Source: Larus michahellis
Lineage: Eukaryota; Chordata; Aves; Charadriiformes; Laridae
Length of the DNA: 64,000 nucleotides
Assembly (NCBI RefSeq): GCF_964199755.1
Contig: NC_133897.1
Span: 114,027,579-114,091,578, forward strand
Direction of reading: 5' to 3'
Shown here: positions 47,212 to 61,400 of the stretch, piece after piece
Layout of the letters: every line of letters starts with the position of its first letter
How positions within the stretch are numbered: the first letter of the stretch is position 1
The notes under the pieces: generated by a model
Seen by the model: the letters and a program-made list of their open reading frames with translations, nothing else
Told to the model about the DNA's origin: nothing
Database searches by the model: none
Program-made: the position numbers and the translations under genes

Positions 47212-49316
47212 CTATTGAAAAGACAAGGGTTGAAAAAGAAAAACAAGCTGGAATGTGAAAGAAATTGGACGAGAGACAGCATAAGAATGTTACTTCAAAA
47301 GCCTTGCTGTAAAACATCCACCCCCTACCAATACTCTGTAGAGACTGTTGGAGAGCTTTCTCACAGCAGGAGAGCAAGTTCAAAGGTTACATATCAACCG
47401 GTTTCAAAGCCTTACAACAAAACTGAGTAATTTAGCACTAGATCGGTTAGAAACTTTTAGCAACAAGATAGATGCTCATCTCTATATTTAAGCACTGGGT
47501 TGCTTTGAAAACTGTGGCCTTAAGATGCAAGCCATGATCGCAGAACAGGTCAGCAGCAAGGCCATGAACATACAGCACAGATGACATTTTTTTTCCCCAC
47601 TGCTCTCCACAGGAGTTTTGCTGCTGACTTCGGGGAACTACAATTTCAGCATAATTTTCCTCATCATTTGTCTCCTTCATTGGTCTGAAAGAAACAGCTG
47701 AATAGTAAGAAACCTTTTTGCACCTCCAATCACAGGGGCTGTGTTTGTAGCCCTCCAAATGCTCACCCTTCAAGTGATCTGCCAGAGTCTAGAAGGACAC
47801 GGATACGTTAAGACAGGTATAAATGAGAGGCCGATCGTGCAAGTAATTTCCCATGTGACTTTCTGGAGCAGTCTGGATATTAGAGGCGTGTATGCTAAGT
47901 TTGATTTTCTTAGTGCTTGTATTTCCTCCTCCCCCTCTAAAAATGTAGCTGCTGGTATTTTATTCTCATTAGAAATCCACAGACCAGAGGCCATCATACA
48001 TATTTCATAAGCAAACAGCAAAATTATGACATATCATGTCTAGGCTGGACTAAATGTCAGTGATATTAATAACTGGTGGTTTACAGTTTTTCTTCTTAAA
48101 GATGTATTTCCTGTCTTGAGCTGGTTTGCATATAAAAGGTCTAATCCTTTTTGCATAATGAAGTCATATAAACTTCCTAATTTATTGCTAGTATGCCACC
48201 GAAAAGAGCCCGGGGTTTTCAATGACTGAGAAATTTTGGCCATGCCAGTGCTACACGACTGGGGTGGGCTCGGTGCATCTTGGAGTCCTGATGCCCTGAC
48301 AGCTCAGGCTGGGGGATTGTGGAGACTGGGCAGCTGCTCAGAGGAATGTCCACACTCGTCTCCCTCCAAAACGGCGACACAAAAAGGCAGGCGAGGGAGG
48401 GGATGAAGAGCCTATGCGACACTGAGGAGATCACACCCTTGCAACAGAAATGACCTTATATCCTAAAATGCAATTTTAAAACATATTGAAATCCAGGAAC
48501 AGACAAAGTAATTTGCATTTTAAGACAGTCTAGCAAACACATTCAAATACAATTTGGTCTCTGTACCATGGGGATTTTAGAGTGTGTTAGTTAACAGCTT
48601 TTTGCTACTGTAAGCAAGGCCTCCAACTCCGTAAATAGCTGTGCGTAGGTGGGGTATCCATGTCCCAAACATTTTTATATTGCTCCTAACAACTGCCCAC
48701 AACCCCCAAGAAACAAAGATCCCATACAAAAAGCAATGCCGTGACTATACAAACTGAGGACTGCAATGAGTACCCCACACAAATTCTTCACGGTGTACGC
48801 AGCCTTGATTTTCAAGCAATTTACAAAAAGTAAACTGCCCCTCCAAATTAATGTGCCCGGCTGTTGCATGGGTTAGGATATGTCCTGTGTATCTTGTGCG
48901 TTAGTTTTGAAAATGCTGTCTGTCACGCTGACTGCATTTTTGTCTCTCATTGGTAACACTCAGCTACTTAGAAAAGATTTTGCATATAGGGTACTTTTAT
49001 AATGAGTTTGCTTATTATACCTACAAAAGAATGATTTTCATGTCTGTAGCTTCCCTGCTGGTTTCTAAACCCAAAATAGCAACACAACTGCATGAATCAT
49101 AAAAGCATATGCTCAGCTTGGAAATACTGCATTTTTTACTTTTTATTTCAGCTGAAACAAAATGAAAATGATGTACATTGCTCACAAACCCTACAATGTT
49201 AAAGAACGTAGACCCTAATCCTACAAATACTTATGGTGCTGCTGTATGTTCCTGAGTAATTCATCTGAGTTAGCTGTTGTGCTGTACAGGAACCACTCCA
49301 AAGGAACGGTTCCTTA

Positions 49317-49760
49317 TCACAGAATCACAGAATGGCTGGGGCTGGAAGGGACCTCTGGAGATCATCTAGTCCAACCCCCCTGCCAGAGCAGGGTCACCTA
49401 GAGCAGGTTGCACAGGAACACGTCCAGGTGGGTTTTGAATGTCTCCAGAGACGGAGACTCCACCACCTCTCTGGGCAGCCTGTTCCAGTGCTCTGCCACC
49501 CTCAAAGGAAAGAAGTTCCTCCTCATGTTTAGGTGGAACTTCCTATGCTCAAGTTTGTGCCCATTACCTCTTGTCCTGTCCCCGGGCCCCACTGAAAAGA
49601 GCCTGGCCCCATCCTCCTGACGCCCACCCTTTAAGTATTTATAAGTGTTGATAAGATCCCCCCTCAGCCGTCTTTTTTCCAGACTGAAAAGACCCAAGTC
49701 CCTCAGCCTTTCTTCGTTAAGAGAGATGTTCTAGTCCCCTAATCATCTTTGTAGCCCTGA
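49317..49760 (-). mobile_element. CR1 fragment, 3' end of ORF2 and 3'UTR
   Basis: The minus-strand frame 49398-49697 reads [20 protein letters not shown], then [20 protein letters not shown], which is the C-terminal end of CR1 ORF2. The 3' end, at the low-coordinate side, shows the CR1 terminal pattern TCACAGAATCACAGAATGG and the common 'CCTCTGGAGATCATCTAGTCC' type segment. It is 5'-truncated at about 49760. It lies in the sense orientation within the 5.1 kb PTPRK intron. Confidence 0.92.
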
Positions 49761-49964
49761 ACACATCATAATGCGTATCTAGGAAGTGGTCTTCAGAATC
49801 AGAATGTAATTTTGGGTTCAATTTTCTTAGCATCATTCCCCTACTTCTCAGTAATTACCAAATAGCCATTTAAAAAATAAAAATAAGTGATTAATTTATC
49901 TCCAAACAAATCAACTTCTAAATTGTATTTTAGAAGCAGGTATGAGATGTTAATCCACAAATAG

Positions 49965-50630
49965 AAAAGATGGTCAGAAGGGACCTCTGGAGGTCTCCAG
50001 TCCAACATCCCATCAGAGTGTGTCTGTGTCCTGCACTATATCAGGTCACCAGTGGCTCTGTCCACCTAAGCCCTGATGACCTCCAAGAATGGAAATTCCA
50101 CAAATTTTCTGGGTAACCTGCTTTAGCACTGCACTACCCTCCTCCTGAAGGAATTTTTCCAGTGCAAGCCTTCCACGCTGCAGCTTCTTGGCTAATGACC
50201 CCTGTTTTACCATCCATTACTGAGAATTTGGTGCCTCTGATTTTCGAAACATCTTTGGGGTATTTGCAGACTGCAATTAGATCCTCCTTACCCCTCCTCC
50301 TCATCTCTACCACACCAAGCAAGGCCCCCTCCAGCTCATATGTCCTACATCCATAATCATCTTGGATGTCAGCTGTTGTCCCAGGATGTCACAGCCTGTA
50401 CAGACGCATGGGGATAACCCACCTAAGGCACAGAACTTTGCATTTTTCTTTGTTGAATTACTAAAGTTTCTGTTGGCCAAATCTTCAAATCCTTTAGAGC
50501 TGAGGCTCCAATGTTCAGCATTTCAACACTGCCCTTCATTTAGTATTGTCTGCTGATTTGGTTAGGGCGCACACTGTCTCATCATGCAGCTTGTCTTGGA
50601 GAGGCTGAAAAGTATCAGTCCCAGTAGATC
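49965..50630 (-). mobile_element. Older CR1-like fragment
   Basis: Starting 0.2 kb beyond the preceding CR1, the sequence again shows the CR1 3'-end pattern (GGGACCTCTGGAGGTCTCC then AGTCCAACATCCC), followed by a degraded ORF2 tail with many substitutions. It has the same orientation as its neighbour but is more diverged, so it is a separate, older insertion rather than a continuation. The upper boundary is uncertain. Confidence 0.75.
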
Positions 50631-52291
50631 AGAAATATAAACTTGAGAGAATTATGGTGGAAAAGATGTAGACTCGACCTTCCAGTACCATTGGAAGAGT
50701 TAAAAAATATGGAAAATAGGGTAAAAACAAATGTACTTTAATCAGACTACACCGACACTGCTTTTAGAGGCTCACTGAAAAACTACCAACTATTAAAAAG
50801 CAGTGTCTAAATGAAATCTTTTCAGATGGAGATTTTTTTTTAAGAAATAAAATGTTTAGTGCCTTTTATCTCTATCTGTTCTAATGCACTTATTCAAGAC
50901 AGTTTGGTTATGATCAACTGTAAAATCCTCTAGGTCTTTTTTTCCAGTCCCAGTTAAGAAGTGAAAAGCTAACATCAAAGCACGGGCTTAAAATTTGCAG
51001 AATAGAAATCAACCAGTGCTTCATCTACTTCAAAGTGTAGCCACCATTTCTCATCTGTTTATTAAAAATACCTAAATACAAGGGAACAACAGGCTTGAAT
51101 GAATTCGATGTACAATATATATAGCGGTAAACATGATACAATATTTCACTTCATTCAAACTGCATAATTCTGTTATCATTACCTTCCGGTTGCTGTATTG
51201 ATGCATATTTAAGTATCAGTTTGAAGAATGAAACAAGAAAAAAACTAATTCCTTTGTCACTGTGGATGTATGTACAGAGACCCTGTTGGGCCATCTTTTT
51301 GGCAGTTTCATCTACCAGGGTGCAGGATTCTTTGATGCTAAAGATTATGTTCTTCAAAACCATAATTGAATACTATTTCATCATTAGAGAGAACCGCTAT
51401 ATCACAGGTACTGCAACTAAATCAAAAGGAGTTTTCTAAGCTAATTAGTTGAAAATCTACTCATGGTGATACTCAGAGAATGTTACTTCAGTGTGTCATT
51501 ACGGATATCAAGTCTTCCAGAGAGGCCCTTTCCTCATTGTTTTGCAACTCAAATGAGTCTTGACACATGCAATTAAAACACTTCCGTCCTTTAATGAAGT
51601 CTGAATAAAACCCTTAAATTGATACAAAGCGCATGAAGCACTTCAGCTTTGACTGACCCTGCTTGTTCTCACTTTCAGTAACTACCTTATTTGTTAATTG
51701 TACGTTGTCCGCATATTGCAAGCTGTTTGGGAGAGCTACATGATCTAGTAAGCATGGCATTATTCTAATAAACACCAATACGACACACTGATTGGAACTC
51801 TCCATATAAAGACTGATTCCACATGAAAAGTGAAATTGCCTTGAAAATAAAATTAATTTGTTTCAACTATTCCTGCAGCCCAGGAACACACCGGCCCAAC
51901 ATATAACAGCATCCTCCACCACGGACTTCTGAATAATGGTGCGTGCAGCCTCTGGTACGGACAGAAACTGATTGTGCGGAACATAAGGTGGGAAAACAGC
52001 ACAAATGTGATTTTCAACTGATTGCTGGGAGGCAGGCTTCGATTTCTCCTAGGCAAGGAACATCACTTTTTCTAACTCAGACAGGGGCCAACAGTGATGG
52101 AAAGGACAGAAAAGTCGCTGCATTTCAAGAAAAACACAGTTTACCATAAGAGGGCGGTAGTCGTTTACCCAAAATAATAGCTACAAATCTGGGATGTCAG
52201 TCAAACCATTTAGCTTTCTCGTGTTTAGTCTGTATATAAGCTACTTAGGCAGATACCATTGTATTTAAGAAAACTGAATTTGAAAACTTAC

Positions 52292-52408
52292 CTTTTCTAC
52301 TGCAAATGTTCGAATCACATATTCAGCCAGGAGCTCTGTTTCTATTAGGGTAACTTTAATGTCTTTATATATCTCTGTGTCATCTGGCCAGTATTTGCAG
52401 CATTTGAC
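52292..52408 (-). CDS. PTPRK: PTPRK coding exon, D1 phosphatase domain (first of ten exons in window)
   Basis: This 117-nt exon encodes 39 residues, beginning [10 protein letters not shown] and ending VIRTFAVEK. It starts and ends in phase 0. The acceptor reads TTTTTTAAAG and the donor is AAG followed by GTAAGT. The YWPDD strand, followed by the segment leading to the TELLAEY motif, is the middle of a receptor-type tyrosine phosphatase D1 domain. It lies between the KNRY region (outside the window) and the WPD loop. The sequence fits PTPRK better than its R2B paralogues PTPRM, PTPRT and PTPRU, judged from memory of those proteins. It should be preceded by an exon ending in a V-E-V-G-R type sequence, which I could not find between here and the window end. 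Confidence 0.95.
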
Positions 52409-55400
52409 CTTTAAAAAATACAAAGGAAATTAAGTTTCATTTATTTTAGAAGCTTCATACTGAATCTATTCTGTATTCTGTGCAATGATTTCTGTTTCAA
52501 AATGCAATCACGCGCAAAACAGTCACATTTCCTACATGTGGAAATGATTAATGCTAAAGGGACGTTGCCTCTTCTTTTTTTTTAAGACATCTTCAGAGTT
52601 GCAGGTGAGATTTGTGTTGTGGTTAGTAAAGTAAGGCAAAGTTGTACAGAGCACAAGGGATACTTCCACCCTGCATAACTCAGTGGCAGTAACCGTTCAT
52701 TTCCTCTGCTTTCCAACGCAGGCTGGGCCCAGAGGGACAACTACCACCAGAAGGTTTTCCCCCAAACTCTATTTGGTGATTTGTCTCAAAAATATCTTCC
52801 TATCCTCTAAAATGAAAATGTGGTTTTTTTGGACAAAAAGGATCTTCTCTACTGTTAGCAAAGTATCTGTTTTCTCAGATTAACTTTCCAAAGGAACCGA
52901 TGAGAGGTCAAATGGCAAAACCCAGCTCTTTAAGTCAAGCGATGAGTTTTATGTCTGGGCTTTAACATCAATTCACTAGATGACCCCAAATGCTATGGGT
53001 GAGATTGATCTCAGCTCAAACTAAGATGAGTGGGACAAATGCCTTCTAGAGGTGCTTTTATTTTTGTTAACCATGAACAGAGTCTAGACGACTGCCTTCA
53101 CATAGGTATTTATTTGGCTTCTTGATGGCTAAGGTCAGGTGAGATTAATTACCCTTTCCTCCATAGTAACTTCACTTGGCTTCTGGAGCGGTGCGTTCTT
53201 GGCAAATTTATCCTGGGATATGGAGACGGAAAGAAAGTGGGCTTTGTGAACTGTATTTCAGATTTTCTGAGCCCTGGTGTGGTCTAGATGGGACGGACTT
53301 CACATTATTTAACATATTCAAGCGTGCTATTATTCTGCTATTTTTTAACGTGGGTCATTGTGGGGACTGTATATGACGATGCATATAGCCGGCAGACTTA
53401 AGGATTTTCTCCTCCTTCCCATTTGTTTGGACAAGGTGGTGGGCGCGGAAGCTAGCACATTACTTATATCTCGGTTTTATTCTCCTCTATCACGGTAATT
53501 GCTATGCCATCACCACTGCATCTGGCCATTGTCCAGTAGTGCAGTACATGCTAGGAACAGCATCTGTTATACATCTGCTGTGTGGAATGGTTTCTCTTTC
53601 TCTCACCGAAGGGAAAATTTAAAATGGATCTTTTAATACATATAAGTCTACTGGTTTACTTAAATATACACATAAATGGGCTGGGTAAAAAACCCCCAAA
53701 CTTCAAATATTCAATGGAAAACTGATAGAAACAACCAAAAAAAAAAATTAAACATCACAACTGGTACAGTATTTCTCAAACCCATTTTCAGGACAAAATA
53801 TTTGGATTACTATCATGTCTAGTCTTGAGCAAAAGGTAAAACTGATGAACATGTGTATAAGCATACGGTGAAAACTGTAAAGCATGAATAAAATGTTTTA
53901 TTTATACAAACTCCAGGGTCAGTATATAAAGGTTTACGCAGAGAGCCAAACCTTGTTCTGCCAGGCAGAAGAAAATGCTTTCCTCAGAATCTGTTTCTAG
54001 TGACGTAGCTGATAATCATGTACAACCCCTCTTTACTGTCTAACAGAAGACAGTTCTTGCCACACCAAAGAAGTAACATCGCCTGACAAAACAAAAAGTA
54101 CGTCCGGGCAGGGTCAGTAGTTCTGACCCTTGTTCTGACTCTTTAGCAGGATAAAATTTGAATCTGAATAGAACTGTGTTGAAGGGCTGGAAAAAACACA
54201 GCCCCACATCAGGATCCTCTTCAGAGAAAAAGAGTAGCCCAGTTGTATGCCCTGGCTCCCAGACACAAAATTATACAAGCACCTTAAGAGCTTATTCCTG
54301 CTTACACAGCTGATGGAAAGCTCCTGGAGCAGAGCTGGAGGTAGCTATAAGCAGGTTTTTATTTATTTCTCTATGCTTGTCTTCAGACCTAGTAACCGCA
54401 TTAGTATTGGCTAAGAAAAATTCTTTATATTCTTCACATTTCACCCGGTATTAAGCACGGTTTCAGGACAACTGGCAAACACCAGGTTATAGAGTTCCCT
54501 TCCAATAGCAAGAGGCTTGGAGGTGGGACACAGGGCAGTCCTCGCAGTGCCTGGCACTCCTGCACCAGGGGCCAGCGTAGCAAGACTGCTCCCCCCTGCC
54601 ACGCTGCCCAGGCAGCCAGCCGACACGGCCTCCGTGTGGATGAGGAGGTTTCCACCAGCCAAGGGCCAAGCCCAGGGATAATCCCAGGCTGCCTAAATGG
54701 CAGGATCTCTGGCAAACGTGTATTCATCTCTAAAGCATATCTATCAGTTACAAAGCAATGAACAAGCATTTCAAAAGCATTAAACGTTGCTGCGAGCAGT
54801 TTAGTAGTTGCTGCTGCTATCTATTGTTGTATCTACTTGATATTTATTCAGATCTTATCTTGTTTGGTTGTATTTCCAAAAACCCTCTGATAGAAGCTAA
54901 GTGAAAAACACTGAATGCTCATTGTTTTGTCCGTGTTGTTAAAATAATCCAGAAAATTCCCATTGTTCAGATCCCTTAGGCCAGCAAACTGGCCCTTTTA
55001 TAGTCATTGCCGGGAATTCTCTGAAACAGGGTTTTCCTACCTATGGCTAAGATAATTTTGCGACTCCCCATGCAGAATAAGGCAATTCACATTACCTCCG
55101 GACTGGAGCAGCCCACTGACAACCCCGTCTCTGGAGCTGACTCCCCTTTTCCTGCCTGTTCACTTATCCTTTCCATACGCGGAACCTGAACCCCACGAGT
55201 TTGGCCAAGGCACGTTGGAAGGGTGCAGCTGCAGGGGTGATCCTTGCCACAGCACTACTGATCGGCACGTCTCTTTTTTCCTAACTTTAGCCTTGTTTCT
55301 TTCTGATGGGCGCCTGCCATCCTCAAAGCAGCTCTAGTTTAGTAAAATAAACAATCGGGAACAAACCACCAGCCCTGGCTGAATTAAATTGCTCAGCCTT

Positions 55401-58400
55401 GAAGGAAAACATGCCTGTTTCTAACTTGGTAAGTCTAGACAGTCTGGATTATGATTAAGAACTAGGGACATTTAGAAAGACTAATTTAGAAGAGCACAGT
55501 CCCCACCTTCTTACGCCTCAACTGTTGGATTTGCTTCCACTCTTTTTTTAAACCTTATTTAAGATGATCCAGTGCAATAATTAGGGAAGCACTGGGGGAT
55601 GTCGCACAGAAGTTACAGCCTTTGGTGCCTCACGCAGCTTGGGCCTGCCGGGGATTTCTTACTCTGCTGCACAGGGGACTTTGGGCATGGAGCAGATTGG
55701 AGCTGAGCAGAAGGATCCATGACAACACAATTTCCTGAAAACTCTCCCAAGTGGAATAGGGGCTGTAACAGCCGTGGGAATGGTGCCAGAGCCGCAGTCA
55801 GAGCCACACACCAACACTAAATGATTCACTCACTGGGAGGGGGGAAAAAAAACCCCAACACTTTTTCTTTTTTTTTTTTTTTAATTTTAGGCTTTTTTCC
55901 TACTTTTGTCTCTTGTTCTGTAATGCTGCTGCATGTGCTAAACTCTAGAAATGGGAACTCTGCAGACTCCTGATGAGCCAAAAGTTAACTAAATGCTTAA
56001 AGACCAGTCTCCCATCTCCTCCAGCACCTCTCAAATAAATGCAAAGGTGTCTTAAAACCAGAAGTAGATTAAATAGTGTAAATCAAAATCACACTTATAA
56101 ATGTTTATTGGATCAGGGCCTTTATTTGCACACGGAAAGACAATTGCAACAAAACAGAATATGGGTTTACTCATCAAATATGAGAAACATTGCTGGTAAC
56201 ATATGTTTGTTCATTTTTTCTTTTTAGCACAGCTTTAGCTACTGTGATTTGACGAATCTCTTTCCCTTTTTATAAACATTTGCTATGTGTGTTACAAAAA
56301 AACCCTACGAACAGAAGGTTTAGCTAAATAATTGATACATGAATCCAGAATTGAATATTAAATGCATTAATTTTTTTTTTCACACGGTTGCTACCATAAC
56401 AGTAAATATCGTCCGCAAAGTAGAAAACATAATTTTGAAATCTCATCTGAGCAGAACTATAATTGAGAGTTTGTTCAGATACACCCCACATTTATATCCT
56501 AACAACGTGCCAAAAAATACAGATGTTCATCACAAGATGAGATAAAAGGGTGATTGCCAGAGACATAATGAAAATGCTCTGGTTTAATCTATTCATCCCA
56601 AGGTACACTGTCCAATTGTTCCAAACATGTTTATTTTACTAATAATTTTAGAAATTTGGAGAAGAAGATTACCTACTTCCACTCCCTATCTCCATCCCCC
56701 AGCAAAATAGCCTAATATGAGAAACTAAGAATTAGAAATGAAGGTGGAAAGTTGTTTTTGCTGTTTCTAAATATAACAAACAATGTAGGCAGTGGATAGC
56801 TAATGAACACAAATTGTGACTTCCGAAGCTGTATATTTAGCCATTTGGCAATGTGACACATCTAGCTAAAGGCAGTATGAAAGCCAGGACAGTAATTCAT
56901 TTACTTAGAGGTTTGGAATAGGAGGAATATTACAGAATTAATATGTGAGCTGGCTGTGAAATATACTTTGTAGTTTGTACAGAACAGTTTAAATAACACT
57001 GATTATTCAAAGTTTCCAATTTCCTTTGATTCTGAAATATTCTTAGCAAAAAGGTGATATAACCGGCTATGCACTCCATGGATTGTCGTTAGTCAAGAGC
57101 AGTATTATATATTCTAATTTAAAATTAATCCTGAACTAAGTAATGATGATAAGTCAGACATAAATTTTGAAGTGAAACCTCTAGGATATAAAATGAAATA
57201 GCCAACCAAGCTCACTGGTGAAAATTTTTTAACAGATTTTACAGATGTAGCTAGGATAACATCATGTACTTTTATTTGGCTGACTCGAAGTAAAAGAACA
57301 TCCAATAATTGAAAGTGGTTTTATTTAAATACTTTTCAAAGAAAAAATGTATTGTGATTTAAGAACATTTTATAAGTTATAAACCAACCTTTGACAGAAG
57401 ATAAAACCCGGTTTTTCTTGTTTTCATTTTCTTTGTTTGCTTTTGAGCAAGTCAATTAATTGATTTATACCTCATTTTACAGTTTTCTAAGAGAGGTATG
57501 GAAGAGTACTGAGAAATACAACATTTAAGATATTATTTGGCACCATCAGACGAATGGGTCTGTACAATGGCAGCCAGAAGTCTTTATTGTTGTTCACAGC
57601 TCCCAGAGGGGGAGAGATGTCTCCATGAATTTTACTATCTCAGTCTAACTTCTTCCAGGGACGACTCAGAGCTGATATAATTCTCCACCTTCTGCTGCCT
57701 TATGTTGCCCCAGCAGCGCAATTCCTAGGTTGCCTGGTGGACGCACTCTCATTGAGCTTCTGTCCAGAATAGCTGGCTTTCTGGACATGTCCAGTAGTAG
57801 CCATACACTAATGCTTTCCACCTGAGGGAATCAGCGTGGTCCCTTTGTTTTTAAGAATCAGGTATACTGTTAGCATGCCATCAGCCTGTTAGCTGGGATT
57901 AGATGAAATTAAAATGACAGGCTAAACTCATGGTGTGGCCACACTTTGGCCATAGAACAGAATTAGTCTAGGAAAATTGCTTTAGGGTAAAGATGACCCA
58001 AGGTAAAGCTATTGTAGTGTTCCTCTCTCTATCGCTAGTACCAACAGAAGAATATGGATTGCCTCTGTTTCATTGCTTACGTTTAGGCAATTCTGTCTCC
58101 CACTGGGCATTAAAAAGGGCTATAAATTAGTGCACCTTAGTACAGCCCTGGGGAAAATAGCCCTGAGCACAGAGCACATGAGAAGAGTGGGCCCATGCCA
58201 AGATGAAGGATGGTTACAGAATTAGCTGGAGCTCCTCAAAGCCTGTCTTAATCCCTTACGCAACTGTGAACTCATGGGCATATTGCTAAGATCCTGTGCT
58301 CCGAGGACTGATGTGCCTGCGGTGAGTAGAACAGCCGGTGCTCTGAATCGTGCTTCCGCTCCAAGAGCAAAATCATGCCATTACTTGAGCTACAGAGCAC

Positions 58401-61400
58401 CACCGAATTGGTGGATTGCCTTCTGGCTCTAAAACCTGATCATCTGATGCCAAGTTAGAAAGCTCTACGTGTTACTCTACTGGGTAAGGTAAAACTGTGT
58501 CGGTGCCTCCAGGATACTTCTTCCTTCACTGAGAGATTAATTTCATGAGACTGCTGAGGTGAGGAGACTTGCAGTGATGAAGCCATTTCACTAGCCCTGA
58601 CATTTCAAAGAAGAACTTGAAGCCCACTCTGCAAACTGCACTTATGCTTGCCTCCTACAGCTTGGCAGCGCTTCAGCAGCTAGCCCAAGAAGGGGGTTGA
58701 TCCATTTGTGTATCCTTAAACCTCTTTTATTTATTTCTCAAAAGTGAATTATCTCAATTGGATTAGTGAGCATTAAGATATTAATCTCCGTTGATTAACA
58801 TTCTTTGAAATGTAGCTTTTACTGGAAATGAGAATGCATCAAAACACAGAGAGCTGAAGCTTTGAGTGACATGGGACAGTGCTGAACGCTTGTAGGATGA
58901 TGTCCTGTTTGATGATGCTAACGTTGCTAATCTGGGGACATCTTTATTAAATGATTGCAAAGAGTCCTTCCTTCTCTTTCCTGAAGAACAACAGCCAATT
59001 TTTTTCCCTAAGGGCTCCTCCCCTGCTACGCATAATGAAATAATGCCAACTTATTATGTCTGGTTAGAAGTCTAGAAAGCTGAAATCTGTTTTGATGACT
59101 AGAAGGGTTCACTGACTTGAAAGATTAACAACAGCTTTAAATAATGATTGTTTTCTTTTTTCTCATTGATACTCTGTAAAAGTATAAACTCTACAGTATC
59201 CAACAAGAGTTACTGGAATTACAGTGAAGCCAAAAGTAAAACAATGAATATCTAATAACATATATGTACCATAAACGCAGGTCCCAGGTTTTCTGGGCAA
59301 ACATGATTAAGAAAAAAATCTTCTCTAGATATGGAAGGACACTAATAGTTTTTACAAGCTGAGACTAGAATTACCTAGAGGTAGGAAGGGTTTCGTACAG
59401 CAACCTTTCTCCCTCTCATTTATAAAATGTGGTTTCTTTCTTTCAATGGAAAAGTTAAGATGAAATCTTGGTCACCAGTGTGCTTCCAAACCCTTTAGCA
59501 TACCTCCTAAGGAGCACTAATGCCAGTATCCTGAACTAATTCCAACGCAGGTAATTTAGCTTATTACATTTAGAGGCAGTTTCAATCAGATAGAGTGTTC
59601 TTCCATTTATACTAAATACAAATGTTCTCTTTGTGAAGAATTTTTTAGAGTTTTAAATTTTAAAGAGTTACTGTGTTTCACCTCTGCAATATCTCCGTAA
59701 TGGGTGATCTGAACCTTAAATACTATTTGAATTTACCTTTGTTTATTAGAGGGTCCTTCTGAATGGAAGATTCTCAAAACTCGTAAAACACGTAAGTGTA
59801 AGCTTCATAAATAGGTTTGTGTCAAAAAATTCCTTTTTTATTCTAAGAATAGGTGGCAAGCCCATTGGAAATACCACACAGTTTTTATGTTGCTGGAATT
59901 TCCTACAATTGCAATATGCTTTCAGTAAGTAGTCTTTGGACAGGGCAGTTTTTGGCAGTTTTTCTTGGATGTTTAATGTCTAAGGTCTGTCTATGGACGA
60001 AAGAAAACATCAGGTAGACCTGAAGAAGATCTGGTTCAACATAAAGACTTCCGGATTTTGTTTGTTAAGGAAATGTATTTGTATCTGGTTTAGAAATGTT
60101 TCTTGAATGCTGAGCAAGGCTGCACATCCTGAGCAAGGACCAAGCTTGGACCCAAGCACATGCACATAGGACTGCTTAGAGCCGGGCCCACGCAGAGTAA
60201 TTCCCGAGATGAGCAACTCTTTTCTGATGGATTTTATCTTACAACAGGGAACTTTTTTTAGCCAACCAGCAGCAAGGAGATGTTCCCTTTCTGTCAGGAG
60301 ACCTTTGTATGGGTGTCCTCACTGCCATGTAGACCCCAATTATTTTCTTTTAAGCGTGAAAAGTCAGAGCCATCAACATTTTTGCAGTGAGGCAGATGAG
60401 AGTGCCTACGTATGTAGCATGGCAACCGCAGGTCCAGTAAAACAAGCGAAGGAAAAGCTATGCCACCACTGTGTTTTTATTTTTCCCCACCCAGATACAG
60501 CCCTGATGGCTCCTGAGAGGGAAAAGTCACCCAGGAGGAGTGTGAGATGGCTATCAGGAAAGCACAACTCTCCTGAGAGACGAGATGGGAGCGGGAGGCT
60601 GTTTCAGTAGCACGAAGGTGTGCACGCAGGCATGTGGGCAGGGGCTATTTATTTATTTCAGTCTACGGCTGACCTCCATTGCCCTGTTGGTGTCACACCC
60701 ATTCCGTTATAGTCAACCTTGCCTTCTTTCAAAAAAAAGGTCTTTTGTGTGCTTATTAACACTATTAGCACTGGCTTTTTTCTAATTCTGGATAATAATT
60801 GCTAAACTCTAATTACTGTAATTACCAGGCTCCTGGGGTGAGGTTTTATTTTTTATAATTATTTCTAGTGATTTTTTTGTAAATACTTTGTTATATTAAA
60901 AGCATGATAGACAATCATGAGTCCTTGCAACACTTTTATATATCAACCACCTCCACTGAATTTCATCAGTGCATTTCACCGTTTATTAATCAGATATTAC
61001 TAAATTTCTTCTGCCTCAAGCAAAAACAAGGAGTGGGAGAGAAAGTGACTACTGACAAATGATGTGACATGCCAGGTTTGATTCTGCCAACCAAGTATTA
61101 GTACCAGCCCAACAAGAGCAAAGATGGAGGTGACAGCTAGGTGGCACAATTGAATATATTCTAAATCTTCCCAGAATAACTCTATAAGGAGGAAAGAAAT
61201 GTTTCAATGTGTGCAGACATTGAAACACTTTAAGAAGCAACCTGAGACTTTGGCCAGTACATGAAGACCTTGATCCAGTTCCCATTGCTTTCCACAGAAG
61301 GATCCAGCTCTGTCTTTTCGAGTCTGTACTCCAGTGCAGTCTCTGGAGTAAGCAAGATGTTCTCTTTGTGTCTGTTTTCAGATCACCCCTACGCTGGTGG

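Larger units (their letters stand above)
47212..52291 (-). other. PTPRK intron, 5.1 kb, with two CR1 fragments
   Basis: The intron lies between the FAVEK and RGAHEIREI exons, with ends GTAAGT and CAATAG. It contains a CR1 fragment at 49317-49760 and an older CR1-like fragment at 49965-50630, both in the same orientation as the gene. The rest is AT-rich with no recognisable exon. Confidence 0.85.

Noticed and set aside
47049..47282. Minus-strand ORF over the WPD exon
   Set aside because: It is in the wrong frame for the exon; the real frame gives WPDHG and VVHC and joins to both neighbours.
56660..56700. Possible D1 exon end resembling V-E-V-G before a GT
   Set aside because: On the minus strand the frame that gives V-E-V-G has a stop immediately upstream, and no DFWRM or ATQGP motif precedes it.
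60209..60610. 133-codon + strand open frame in the upstream intron
   Set aside because: Low-complexity mixed composition with no family resemblance; opposite strand to the gene.
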